Origin: Heliocybe sulcata
Taxonomy: Eukaryota; Basidiomycota; Agaricomycetes; Gloeophyllales; Gloeophyllaceae
Length of the DNA stretch: 64,000 bases
Reading direction: 5' to 3'
Assembly (NCBI GenBank): GCA_004369045.1
Contig: ML213514.1
Coordinates: forward strand, 108,596 to 172,595
The translations under genes and the position numbers were made by a program. Under the pieces are notes generated by a model that was given only the letters and a program-made list of their open reading frames with translations, ran no database searches and was not told where the DNA came from. Below, piece after piece: positions 34,006-45,396 of the stretch (position 1 is its first letter; each line of letters starts with the position of its first letter).

Positions 34006-36386
34006 ATGGCCTTTACCCACCACCCGCCCTCGTATTCTCTACCACCCCCGCCCCAGACTATGCATTCCACTAATAGCGATTTCCGCCTCCCGTCCCTCAA
34101 AGACTTGAATTTCCAGTACCGCTCCCCCCAAGACGGCTCGGGCCCGTCTCCAGCGCCGCCCGGCCCACCCAGCAATCACCCGCAGTACGACCATCCACCG
34201 CCGCCCGCTCCACCCGCGTCCCGACACGAGCCAGGCTCATGGACGCGTCCCAGTTCATCGAATCAGTCCCAGCCGACATCCAGCGCGCATGAACAACCTG
34301 CAAAACCCGGCGACTACCCGCACTCGAAGCACGACGGCGGCTACTTGACTCCCGGAGTGCCTCTCTCCGCCCAAGCCGCTCCTGCTCCGGGCGCTGTCAA
34401 CAGCACGCACGCTCCACCACGAGAAGATCCGGTTCATATACCGCACAAAAGACCTCGGTCAGACTCCGGCGTCAGCAGCACACCCCCGGGCCGGTCTCCG
34501 CATGTGAGTGCTTTAGTCTGTGGGCGTTCTGTGCAATGTACTGACTGCCGTGGTCAAGACCCCATACCCGCCGCACCCTCCTTCCTATGCGCAGCCCGTA
34601 TATCAAGGCCCCGGCCCCGCCGCGTCTCCTCACGAGCAGACCCACCAGCATCCGGGACAGTACCCGCCCCCGCCGTATGCGGGGTACCCTCACTACATGC
34701 CTCCGAGATCTGGTGCCGCTCCTGCACCACCCCCGCCTCCCGCACACCCGTCGTCGCATACCCATCCCGGGCACCCACCGCCGCATGGCAATCCATACCC
34801 GCCTCCTCCTCACAACGACCCGCACTGGCAGCATCACCATCCGCCGCATAGTGGCCCGCCCCCGTCCCAGCCGTACAACCAAGGACCAGCGCCTCCTCCC
34901 CACCAGCATCCGCCGCAAGGGTATGGGCTCGCGAGGACTACGCACTTGGTTCCCACTCCCCTTAATGATCAGAGGCCTTCGTCGTACGGCCCAAGTGATG
35001 CGGCAAAAGTGGCAGCTCGACAAGATACACTGCAAGACATCGCCCGACATTGTTCAGCCCTCTGCTCTTTCGCTGAGCGATGCAGTACGTCTCATCACGT
35101 TTCTCTATTCAAGCGCTCATCATTCGTTTTCGGGGTGTAGCTAAACTGCAACAGGGTCTTGCGCGAGCAGAGCCGGATACGAATGAGCTGAGCGAGATGG
35201 CGAGCCGGGCGGCGCAGGTCGTGCGGCTGCTCGACACACTCCGGCGCATCACGTACGGTGTGGGCCCCACTTCTCCGGGCAATCAGGCTCCAGCGCCCCA
35301 CCCTCACACGCCACACAGCTATCCCCCGGCGTCGGACAGGCCTCCGAAACGGCCCTGGGAGGACATGGCGAGGGACGAGAACCACGGGCCGCCTGCCTCG
35401 CACGAAGGCAGTATGGAGCCCCCTGTGCACCATATGCCGGGATCCTCGGGACAGAGTACTGCTGAGCAGGATATGGAACTGATTCGGACGAAGCGGGCGA
35501 CGAGCTCGACTGGGAGCGGCCTCCCTGGGCAGGGGAAGAGCAAGTATAGGAAACGAAGTGTGAGTACGGTTAAGGTTTTGCTTTTGTCTTCTTGGCGTGA
35601 CCTGCGTGCTGAGGCGCGATTTAGCGTGCTACTCCTCCGGGCAAGTGTCACTCGTGTAATATCCGAGAGACCCCGGAATGGCGACGTGGGCCGGATGGGG
35701 CAAGGACATTATGTAATGCGTGTGGTCTCCGTGAGTAATACCCTCTGTGCATCCTTTTCACGAGGGAAGTTGACGTGTGTTGTGTAGATTATGCAAAGCT
35801 GACGCGCAAGAGGGACAAGGCGTTGGCGGAAGGACATCCTCTGCCTATAGTTGACCTCGAGACGCTGCGGAACGCAGCTGTCCAACGTGTGGCAGCCGAA
35901 GAGGATTCTGGGGAACCGACCACACCTATGACTGCTAACGCGTCTATGCCGCCGCCTGGGCAGATGCAGGACCCGCGTGCGTACAAGCCCGAGCACCCCT
36001 CGCCGGTGCCTCTCCCGCCTCAGCAGTCTACGTCGCGGAAGATGGCGTCGGGCCCGCCGCCTGTGTCGCAGCACCAGATGCTCCTGGGTCCGGGGCAGGG
36101 CCCGCCGCCGGCGCCTGTGGGGAGCCCGTACCAGCTTGTGCCGGTCGGGAACAACAACTTGGCGGGGCCGGCGTCGGGGCATATGGCGCCTTCTCCGAGT
36201 ATGATGGCCCCGCACCCTCATGGCGAGAGCCAGCCGTCGAGTGGTGTGCCCCCGCCGCCGCCTTGGGCGACTGCGAATGGAGGGAGGAACGGGTATGCGA
36301 GTGACCATGGGCACCCGCCGTCTCATAATCAGCATCAGTCGTTTGCGCGAAGGTCTGTTTCGAATGCGCGGGGGTCTCCTCATTAG
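34006..36386 (+). CDS. GATA zinc-finger transcription factor, NsdD/SUB-1 type
   Basis: DNA-binding regulator of 715 residues with one GATA-type zinc finger. Exons: 34006-34503, 34559-35084, 35141-35559, 35625-35730 and 35788-36386; all phases agree. The finger reads [20 protein letters not shown] followed by [19 protein letters not shown], a C-x2-C-x18-C-x2-C knuckle, and lies near residue 490. It is split by an intron inside the last His codon region. This finger closely resembles that of Aspergillus NsdD and Neurospora SUB-1, regulators of sexual development and light responses. The first 350 residues are Pro/His/Ser-rich low complexity, as is the C-terminus. A conserved-looking helical segment ([39 protein letters not shown]) precedes the finger. 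No PAS domain is seen, so it is not WC-2. Confidence 0.9.
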
Positions 36387-36944
36387 TATTGAACGAGCAC
36401 GCTCTTTTCTTGTTGTCCCGTATGTTTAAAGTCTTTTTGCTCTAATGCTGCTAGGTTCGCTGTATAATCATCGTTGTAGAGATCGTCTATTTGGCTGGGT
36501 GGTTAGTGTATTCGTGTTTAGGTAGCCCGATGGATTGTGGAATCTTGATGCGTGTCCGATGAGATGGCCGATGTGGCTGGGGCGAGGGACCGTCAATCTG
36601 CTTGAAGACGCCGTGGACCCTGAGTGGGCGTGAGAAGGGATCTTGGAGATGCATCTGACATGCTTCCGTGGTATTGGATCGCGATTGACAGTTGATCGGT
36701 CCGGTTTTGGCAGTCGACTGCCAGATCCGCTTGATTTTCATATTTGATTTTCTTAAGTGAATTGCCCAGATTGTTGTCATGCGCGGGGGAATATCAGGGA
36801 AATTCGTATGCTGGATGATAAGGCGCATAACCTGCTATTGACCGCCTCGCCTTGCAACTGACTTTGTGATTGGGGAAAGGTGTCAATTATGCTACATGCC
36901 ACTTCTTGGAATGATCTTTGGCGCCCGCAAACTGCCTTCTTGAT
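36387..36944. other. Short convergent intergenic region
   Basis: 3' flank shared by the GATA factor (+) and the Gly/Ser/Asn/Tyr-rich gene (-). No further coding signal seen. Confidence 0.6.
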
Positions 36945-37330
36945 TTAATTACCGCTCGACTTGTGCGTCTCGCCACTGGGGGACGTGTACTGAGCGTAAC
37001 CAGAGCCGCTGTTGTAGTAGGTAGACCCATTGGGGTTGCTGTAGTAGTAGCTGCCGTCCCTGCGGTGCGATCGTACGCTGGCTGAGGACCCGAGCACTGC
37101 CAGGTACAGCGGACGGCGAACTCACGTATTAGAGTAATGGTACGCGTTGGAGCCGTTGCCGTAGTCACGGGAGCAGTAGTGATTGCCTTGGAGGACGGTC
37201 AGTTGGGGAACGGGATGGCTGGGTTTGAGATCTAGCGCACCTGGGAGTTTGTGCCGCTGCTGGTGTAGGTGTACCCACCGTTGCTGCTGGATCCGCCGCT
37301 GCTGGTGCCACTGTTGCCTTTGCCAGCCAT
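36945..37330 (-). CDS. Small Gly/Ser/Asn/Tyr-rich fungal protein (frame problem at first junction)
   Basis: Start ATG at 37330; exon 1 codes MAGKGNSGTSSGGSSSNGGY and TYTSSGTNSQ. A second exon has GNHYCSRDYGNGSNAYHYSN and a third, after a 5' GT donor and an AG acceptor before GGACGGC, gives TDGSYYYSNPNGSTYYN and ends SPSGETHKSSGN at 36945. I recognise the style of a small, widespread fungal family of unknown function, with conserved GTNSQGNHYCSRDYG. The oddity is the first junction: the only GT-AG pair (CAG|GTGCGC ... CCAAG|GC) leaves the second exon one base out of the conserved frame. A non-canonical splice, a one-base deletion in this copy or an assembly error would each explain it. No catalytic residues or targeting signals are obvious. 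Confidence 0.6.
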
Positions 37331-37999
37331 GGTGTGCGTGCTTGGTGTTGTTACGAGGTATGGGGGAGATGGGAGAAAGAGATAGCAGGGAGCGAGAGAG
37401 AAGGCTCCTTTGTTACGTAAGCTAGTCTAGTTCACCGTCGCAGTCGGTCAGCGGGTCTCGGCGGAGCGACACACGCAGGTCCAGTATATTTGTTGCGATA
37501 CGCCGAGGGATGCGACCCTTGTGGTAGGCAACTTATGTTCTCTGACTCGAGGGTAGATCCCTCTGACGCTGCATTCCAGGGACAACAGCATCCGATATCC
37601 AGCACACTGCAAATTATAATATGGATTTATGCCAAGTCGATGGAGGTGAAATGGACAGGATGGCCGCATGCCAGCCTCTCTAGTCAACCGTCGACCAGCC
37701 CAGGGTTAGCCAGCTAGCACGCTAGCCCCCAAGGACCCGAAATCCAGCTCATCAAGCCAGCAACATTATTTGTTCAAATTTGCCACATTAATTAGTCGGG
37801 AGAACAGTAATTTGAATGCGGCAGACTCTACAAGCAGTATAAACCAATAAGGAAGGCAAACGGCGAGGTGAGCGTTCTCGATCCTACCATTCATTTGCTA
37901 GTCCTTGTTCGAACGTCGTGGCCAACTCTACTAATATTTCTATGAAATTCAATCACAGTAAGCGCCGCACACTCTTACTTGGCATCAGTACTGTGCCAA
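37331..37999. other. Intergenic, nothing recognised
   Basis: Upstream of the Gly/Ser/Asn/Tyr-rich gene and before the first aldo-keto reductase relic. No supported feature. Confidence 0.55.
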
Positions 38000-38530
38000 C
38001 ATACCGTCTAGTGCGTCTCGGAAATTGGGCACTCGAGGCCTCCAGGATCATCAGTCGCAAAATCGGGTGATCAGGACGAAGACGAGGTAATCAAGCATGT
38101 CCAGACTGCTTACCTGCACGCATATATCACAGGTATGAAGCAGGCCATATACCTTCGACACTGTCAATGTATGCGTTATATCGATAGCATCTCAAAGATC
38201 TATAGTCGACCGGAGTCTCGCTTAGTGTCCGGACGTGCCTCCTAGGTCATCGTTTCGACCCCGGCAGGCCGAGCACTGAGATGCAAGCGACGTTCCGTAC
38301 TCAGCGTGAAGAATTCGCTGATGGTAGGCTCGCTGGATGCAAGCCTGTATGTCTTTGTAAAGGCGGGATGCGTGCGTTATATCTGCAGGAAACCTTGTTA
38401 TGCCTAACAATGTGAGCCGTAAATCATACTCAATAGTAGCATATATGCTAACAACATACTGAACGACAACGCAGAATGAGCGATTCCGCTTACGCGTCAG
38501 TGTAAAGTACCTTTCATACCCATACAGAAT
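38000..38530 (+). pseudogene. Decayed aldo-keto reductase copy (upstream)
   Basis: A relic related to the intact reductase at 39079-40912. Matches in order: DQDEDEVIKHVQTAY at about 38069-38113 (intact gene: EDEEEVVKHVKTAY), a stretch like HRFDP near 38240, a MQAC segment and VKAGCVRYI at about 38357-38383 (intact gene: VVKAGYVRYI). Segments lie in different frames with stops between them and large parts missing, so it cannot code for an enzyme. Same orientation as the intact copy, suggesting a tandem duplicate. Confidence 0.6.
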
Positions 38531-39078
38531 GGTTACAACGTTGTTTGTCCCGAAGAACAAGGGGAGATGCTTCCCGCCTCGATGCTGAAGTAAGAATTAC
38601 TCTAGATCACGTTCATTGACTGCATCCAGTGGTTCACGCTCACCTGAAGTCTCCTCCGCCGACCCTCGAGTGAGACTTAAAGCGGGCTTCTACTTATTGC
38701 CAGTGGTAAGACGCCTTGCTTTGCTAACTCGCAGGTTTAGCGGGGCGCCTTTCTTCTAGGTTTATCCATACATACTTCGAAGCTGATTGCAGAGAAATGG
38801 CGAGTATTTCGAGGAGGGGGACAAGTATCGGGCTATCATCGGTCACTGGTATGTGGCGCATTACCGAATTTTAGGGCCTCCCACGCTCATGCTATATCTA
38901 GATCTAATTATGACGCACCACTGATCCAACCTTCAGAATGCACAATATTAGAAGTGCTGAGCAATCCACTGAGTGGAATTATAGGTCCCGATAGATAAAG
39001 CATCGTTTATCTCTCCCGTGGGTCCTTCCAAGATCCAGGCTTCGTTGCTACCGCCATCTTGACCACCATTCGGACAAG

Positions 39079-40912
39079 ATGTCGAGCGCCCAGACGAAGA
39101 AGATGCCTTATGGTATGAACACGGGCATATCAGTGCAAGCGCATGATTCTGACTGGATTCATTAAAGTCCGGCTGGGCAAGTCGGGTTTGAAGGTATCGA
39201 AGATCATCCTGGGTTGCATGTCGTACGGCAGCTCTGGATGGCAGGACTGGGTTATCGAGGACGAGGAAGAAGTGGTTAAGCATGTCAAGACTGCGTGAGC
39301 CCCAAGTGATTCCTGCTCTGGGATCATATCTGATTACCGCAGCTATGATGCCGGGATCAACGCCTTTGATACTGCGAATGTAAGTCCAGAGTGGCATACG
39401 TTTTAGAACAAGTAGACCTGAATGATTGGAAGGTTTACTCCAACGGACTATCCGAGGTGTTGCTCGGAAAGGCCCTGAAGAAATTGGATCTACCCCGGGA
39501 CGAGATAGTGGTCATGACAAAGGTCGGCACCGGATTTGCATCTGAAGATCATCGAACCTAACTCGCAGGGCACCTGGATATGGTGGTTGTCAGCTCTATG
39601 CAACCGTTGCTCGCGAATACGGAACGAACCTCATGCGCGAGTCGAAGACGCCAGAGGAGCTCGGCTATGTCAATCAGCATGGCCTGAGCCGGAAGGTATA
39701 GTAACGCAAGAAGCTCAGAGACGCTAGGGGGACTGATCGCAGCTTCAGCATATCTTCGAATCAGTCAAGCACAGCCTCGAACGCTTGCAATTGGACTATA
39801 TTGACCTCCTGCAATGTAAGGCCACCTGCACTTGCACGATTTTAGGATCTGCATCACATCTTATGAAGGTCATCGGTTTGATAATGACACTCCGATCGAG
39901 GAAACGGTAAGATGTAGCCCGAGTCGCTGTTGGTTGAGGTCCTTACATCTAGATCAACGGCCATGTAGATGCAAGCCCTTCATGATGTCGTGAAGGCTGG
40001 ATATGTTCGGTACATCGGAATGAGCTCCTGCTGGGCGTACCAATGTAGGTTGACGCATACGACATCCGACCGATTTCCGCGCTAAATTGAACGAATTCCA
40101 GTCCAAGCCATGCAAAGTAGGTGACAACCTGGACGAAGCGCAAATATGCGCTTATCGAACTCCAGACTATGCCATCAACAATAAGTTAACGCCTTTTGTG
40201 TCAATGCAAAACCATTACAGTCTGGTTTATCGCGAGGAGGAACGAGAGATGTTCCCCACACTCAAGGCGGGTCGAATTGACCTCGTTCGGCACAACTGTT
40301 TCCGGAGACTCATGAACTTCCGCTGCTAGATGTTCGGTGTGGGATCCATTCCTTGGTCCCCGTTGGGCCGTGGTGTCCTCACTCGTCCTCTGGATGCTGC
40401 CACCACTAAGCGCGGGGCCGTAGACCAGTGCGTTCTCTACCATTCAAACATGCTACATTGATTAGCGTTCACGTCACAAATAGCTGGGTGAAGGTTTTCC
40501 CCAAGGCAGAAGGAACTCCTGAGATCATCAAGCGGTGAGTTATTGACACCTCTTTAAGTGCAGGGCAGCTGACGGCATCATGGCCCGCTGGTCAGTGTCG
40601 AGGAGCTAGCAAAGAAGAAAAGTGTTTCTATGGCTCAGATCAGTGTCGCATGGATTATGGCGAAAGACGGTTGGTAAATTTGCCTGCTCATTTTGACATC
40701 TCTAAGTCGGATGCGTGAAAGGCGTCACGGCTCCAATCGTGGGTACGACAAGCCTGAAGAATCTGGAGGACATTATCGGTATATCAGCTTCTGTCCTGCT
40801 ATGTTTAGTCACTGACCTCCAGGCAGGCGGTGTCGACGTGGAGTTAACGGCTGATGAGATGAAGTATCTGGAAGAGCCCTACAAGCCTCAACCCGTCATC
40901 GGCCACAGTTGA
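39079..40912 (+). CDS. Aldo-keto reductase (NADPH-dependent)
   Basis: Cytosolic TIM-barrel oxidoreductase of the fungal aldo-keto reductase group that includes aryl-alcohol and norsolorinic-acid reductases. Around twelve exons. It starts MSSAQTKKMPY at 39079 and continues VRLGKSGLKVSKIILGCMSY. Catalytic residues: Asp and Tyr in FDTANVYSNGLSE, Lys in EIVVMTK, His in HRFDNDTPIEET. Later NADP-binding and family motifs: YVRYIGMSSCWAYQFQAMQN, YAINNKLTPFVSMQNHYSLV, MFGVGSIPWSPLGRGVLTRP, VTAPIVGTTSLKNLEDII, and the terminal EPYKPQPVIGHS. Junctions all agree. Two oddities: a 15-nt exon (40102-40116) and an intron at 40267-40329 that seems to begin GC rather than GT. Flanked on both sides by decayed copies. 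Substrate unknown. Confidence 0.92.
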
Positions 40913-41055
40913 ATATAGGCTCAGGTAAATGATGCACATGCGGGATTGTTTGAGCATGTACATGTTTTGTAAGACAGTAAGAAAAATGGAAGAGCTTGCA
41001 TTCACTGTTACATTTCCTTGAGTAGAGGCTGAAGTCATCGCTGGCGTTGAACGTC

Positions 41056-42134
41056 GGGAGCCAAGCATGGCTTGGAACGCCTCCAGCTAGACTATATGCG
41101 ATGTGAGCCGATGATGACTCGCTTTAGTAGCGTCTCCAATAGTTGGTTGGATGGCTTGCAGGTCACCGCTTCGACCCTGACACCCCCTATCGAAGGAACA
41201 GTGAGTGCAAAAGCTGCTGGCGTATTTTTGGAGGAGGGGTGCGCAGTGTACATTCAGATGCAAGCTCTCCACGACGTCGCAAAGGCGGGATACGTGCGCT
41301 ATCCGCATGAGCTCTTGCCGGGCATACCAATGTACCTCCAGCCTTTCCCCGTCTTCTATAACGTCCATCTGTCCCTCATTCAGTCCAAGCGATATACAAC
41401 TACGCTATCAACAACAAACTCACCCCCTTCATCTCGATGCAGAACCATCTAATGTACTGCGATGAGGAGCGGGAGATGTTCCTGGCACTGACGGTCTGCA
41501 CTCCCCTCCTTGTCGATTGGTCCGACGTCCGTGATTGATCAGGTAAACGGCGCAGATGTTCGATGTGGGCGCCACACGTGATCACCGCTAGCTCGCGGTC
41601 GCCTCACCAGACCGTCAAGCGCAGAGGGTAGCATGCGGGCATCCACGGACCCATGCATCTCCCTATCGCACCTCATCAGGTCGCGCCGCTGACTTTGCCG
41701 GCACTGTAGGTGTGTGGAACCATATAATCGAGGCCAAGGGACCGCGGAGATCATTGAAGGGCGAGGTTCATCTTCGCCAGGTGCCTGCAGTAAGCGCAAC
41801 CGACGCATCTGCAGTGTTGAGGAACTCGCCAAGAAGCGAGAAGGTTCCATAGCGCAGGTTAGCATCGCCTGAGTCCTTTCTAGTGAAGTTCAATAGATGC
41901 AGTAGTTGTCCTCTCGGGGCTTGAATTTCGCGGGTAGATGTGACTGCGCCTATCATGAGTATAACAAGTTTCAAGAATCTGGAGGATATCATTGGGATGT
42001 GGCGTAATGATCTCAAAGTGGAGGGGTATACTTACAATTGTACTGGAGGTGCAGTCCACGTCAAGTTGTCGCCAGAGGAGATGTAGTAGTTGGAGGAGCC
42101 GTACCAGCCACAGGCTATCTTTGGGCATGTTTGA
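41056..42134 (+). pseudogene. Decayed aldo-keto reductase copy (downstream)
   Basis: A broken tandem copy of the reductase just upstream. Recognisable pieces, in order: LERLQLDYM near 41075, RFDPDTPYR-like near 41169, MQALHDVAKAGYVRYP near 41257, YAINNKLTPFISMQNHLM followed by DEEREMFLAL at about 41400-41485, VTAPIM with SFKNLEDIIGM at about 41939-41998, and VHVKLSPEEM then EEPYQPQA up to a stop at 42134. The early substrate-entry part and the Asp/Tyr/Lys catalytic region are missing. Two stop codons sit back to back inside the C-terminal motif, and several segments are out of frame, so it is not functional. Confidence 0.85.
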
Positions 42135-43820
42135 TGGAGGTAAGGTGGGACGTCTACACCCAAACAAGAGTGAGTCTAGTCCTGGCAGACCATAAGCTAT
42201 GAGATATGGGAGATTATGACTCCCTGGAGAAGCGGTTAGATCATGAACGAGCAAGCAGTAGGGAACATCGATGGACCCTCATACAATAAGGAGTTGTAGC
42301 TATAAACCAATGGCGAGTTGAGATATCGCGATGCGAGCGAAGTGATAACGGGTTTCGGATGCTCTGAGGTATGGATACTGTGGCGATGAGGCAGGTTTTC
42401 GCACTGATCCGCTAAATCCAGCCAGATAGCATACTCGGGCGTCCACGACAGGAGAAAGACAGTGCGCCTCAAAATACGGGTATTCGAGCAGGTACACCTG
42501 GAGTTGTAGTCCGTCTGGCAGAATACATAGAAGTCAAAATCAAGGAACTCATCTATCTGACACTGACCCGAAAAGCGAACACGGCCTGCAGTGATAAATA
42601 CCATCCACTGTCCGTACACTGCGACATATGATACATATCCGCCCGCACTCAGCTCCCCTGCATAGCTTCCAGAGCTCATCATCTTCTCGACTCTCGCTTG
42701 AAGTACTCGCTGTTCACGACGGTGCCCTGGATCATGTCGAAGATAGTTTCACCAATTCCCAGGTATGTATCAGCAACCGAGCGGGCAGTGCCCTCAGGAA
42801 CTTGCGTAGTATCCGGTCTATAAGTTACAGGACATGAAGCGCCATCAACCTCAGCTTTAGCAGTGATAAGCTGCGACGTACCTGAAACCGCTTGAACGCC
42901 GCACACCCGCTAACACGGTGGATAGGAACACTGCGTCGACGGCATAGTGGAAGAATCTGCCAAGCACCATTGTTGTCAAGTGCGTCGACGAGGCTGGTAG
43001 AGGTGGTTATCGGATTAGAGGGCGTTCAACGTTCAAGGGCCAGACGAATAGCTGCTGTATGGTGATGAGAGACCGCTGTGTGATATATACTGGCGCTGCA
43101 CCGTCCAGACGCGTCTGCTCGGCACACGAAAGCGCCCATATATGTCAAGCAAGTTTCTAATGCTGTATGTTTTCTGTTCTTGATTTGCAGACGTCACGTT
43201 TACCAGAGAAATGGTGCTGCAAACTGACTTATGCATTTCTTGTGAATAACCTTCATAGTGCAGAAGTAGCCCATTCTACACTAATCAAGGTATTACAAAC
43301 TATGAATCCCCAGTCGAGCGCGTTCATGAGTACAGACAGCCTACGAGAAGATACAAGGCAAGAGACTATGTAGACTTCATGCTGGCAGTAAGAAAGCCCT
43401 CCCAACCCCAGCCCGTCGCGTCCTGAGCCTCAGCTGGAGCGATACTTCCCCGACGAGCAGAGGCCAGTCAAACGGACTCCCATCTTGCCAACACAGCAGC
43501 CCAGCGCAAGATAGCACCTCGGTTCAGTCTAGGAGACGGGAACGCGGACAAGCACACGGAAAAGCTGCAAGCAAGCCCGAACTTTTGTGTCCCCATGATT
43601 GTTCTAAGGAAAGGTCGTCTGCTCAGCCGCAGCTTAAATTTGTGGCATATGCTTACTCAGCAAGGATATTCCCACAGTTCATGGGCGCCTCTCCGCCCGG
43701 ATTATCACGGGCATCCGACCATGGCGTCGCGCCCTCCATATTGCCACAGAGCGCTCTGGCAACTCCGTATCGCGTCTCTGCTCGAGACATTGCTGTCGGA
43801 GCCCGAGTATACTGTCCAAG
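42135..43820. other. Intergenic, nothing recognised
   Basis: 1.7 kb between the reductase relic and PEX11. Short frames only; none supported. Confidence 0.55.
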
Positions 43821-45396
43821 ATGTCTAGAGTGTCTAAGCCGCTGAATCTGACCCGCTTGAACGACCTGATTCTGGGGTCGTTCTCTCTTGTGCCGCCTTC
43901 TGAGACTCTGGACCACCTTGTGCGCTACCTGAGTACATGGAGTGGCAGCGAGTTCGTATTCAAGATCTGCAGTCTCATGCATGAGCTGACATGTGGCGTG
44001 TTCGGCGGTCTGTCTTGTCCAGCAAGCTGTTCATGGTGAGTAACGGCTTGAAATGTAGACCCTTCGGAGGCAGACGATTCAATGACCCGTATACAAGATA
44101 ATTGACTACACCCTCAAACTTCTGGTTCCGTTCCTGAACTTCCGGGCACGTATGCAATGTAAAGCTGGCATGCGCAAAGAGCCCGTCAGCTCGGCCGCTC
44201 AATCCTTGACTAAACTTGGGAGCCTCGTCGGCGACGCGAGAATGTTATTCAGGATCTGGGGTATTTTCTCTCGCTTCCTCTCCGCGCATATCTATTAAGC
44301 GGACCATAGGTCTCCTTCCGATCGTCCAATGGCTTATCTCGCTGGAGCGCAACCCGCCTCCGACCCGTAGGCTGCAGGTCATCGAACGTCTGCAGGGATG
44401 GTCCATGCTCGCCTACTACCCGCTCGAACATCTCTACTACCTTCGCGCGCACAACATTATCCCATCCAGCCTACCTTCCTTCACCTCCTGGTTCTCCATC
44501 AAGGGTAAGCCGGTCGGGGTCGACGCCAACGCGATGGGCATGTGGTCTTGCCGCTTCTGGGCGCTCTACGTCGCCCTGCAATTCGCGCATCTCGGAGAGG
44601 ACAGGAAGTTGCTCAAGATGACTGAGCGGTCTATTGCGAAGAGCAAGGGTAAGGATCCAGCCACGGTCGTGGAACAGGAGGATCTGCGCAAGCGCTGGTC
44701 AGCCTTCTGGAACGAAGTCGCTGCCAACATAGGGTATTTGCCCCTCACGTTACATTGGTGAGCATTGCACCGATGGATTCTTTTGGTTCAGAACATATTT
44801 GCGGCTGCGGCCCGGGTGTATTCCGGGATCAGTGGTAGTCACGTTCTGTGTGAAGCCCGTAGTCGGTTTGAATTTTTGTTGCTCACGCTCGGCCTACGTA
44901 CGGAAACATTGCTGTGCACGTTACCGAGTCCAGAGGCGCAGGGCTGACATGGACTTTGCACATTGCACCATTTCTCCGTGCAGCTTGCGTGATTTCAGAT
45001 TGCCAACTTCACAGCTTTACCTTGGCAGCCCGTATAAGCAATGCTAATTCGGTTCTCTCAGGTCTCTGGAGAAAGGCCTATTCTCAGACGAAGTGAGTCT
45101 AGTTTATCTTGGCTTTCGCATTAGCTGCGGTCGTATCCCTTACTACGGATACGATGCCGAGCATATGTGTCCCTTCATCCGATCATCCCTCTTATGTATG
45201 TCAGAATTTTTGACTAACAACTATCTGAAACCAGGTATGGGTAGGCATATTCGGACTAGTCGCAGCCATCGCGTCCTGGCGGAGCGGCTGGCAGGCCACA
45301 GCACTGCCGACGCCGCCTCGTGATCCTGATGTTGTGGAGAGGGAGAAGATGGAGGCTGAGGCTGAGATCGCCCCCGCTGGCCTGGATGAGATGTAG
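43821..45396 (+). CDS. PEX11: Peroxisomal membrane protein PEX11 family
   Basis: Peroxisome-membrane protein that elongates and divides peroxisomes. Starts MSRVSKPLNLTRLNDLILGS at 43821; exon 1 covers SETLDHLVRYLSTWSGS, a 13-nt exon (44023-44035) gives KLFM, then IIDYTLKLLVPFLNFRARM, LGSLVGDARMLFRIWGLLPI, SLERNPPPTRRLQVIERLQG, MLAYYPLEHLYYLRAHNIIP, the segment FWALYVALQFAHLGEDRKLL, and, after a roughly 300-nt intron, SLEKGLFSDEVWVGIFGLVA and ending EAEIAPAGLDEM. The N-terminal amphipathic helix that bends membranes and the conserved LDHLVRYLSTWSGS are typical of PEX11 proteins; the pattern is nearest to the PEX11C/gamma-like branch. The C-terminal hydrophobic segment fits a second membrane span. 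The gene seems intact. Confidence 0.9.

Noticed and set aside
34472-35050. Minus-strand Arg/Val-rich frame of 192 residues
   Set aside because: Complement of the Pro/His-rich GATA-factor exon; an artefact of base composition.
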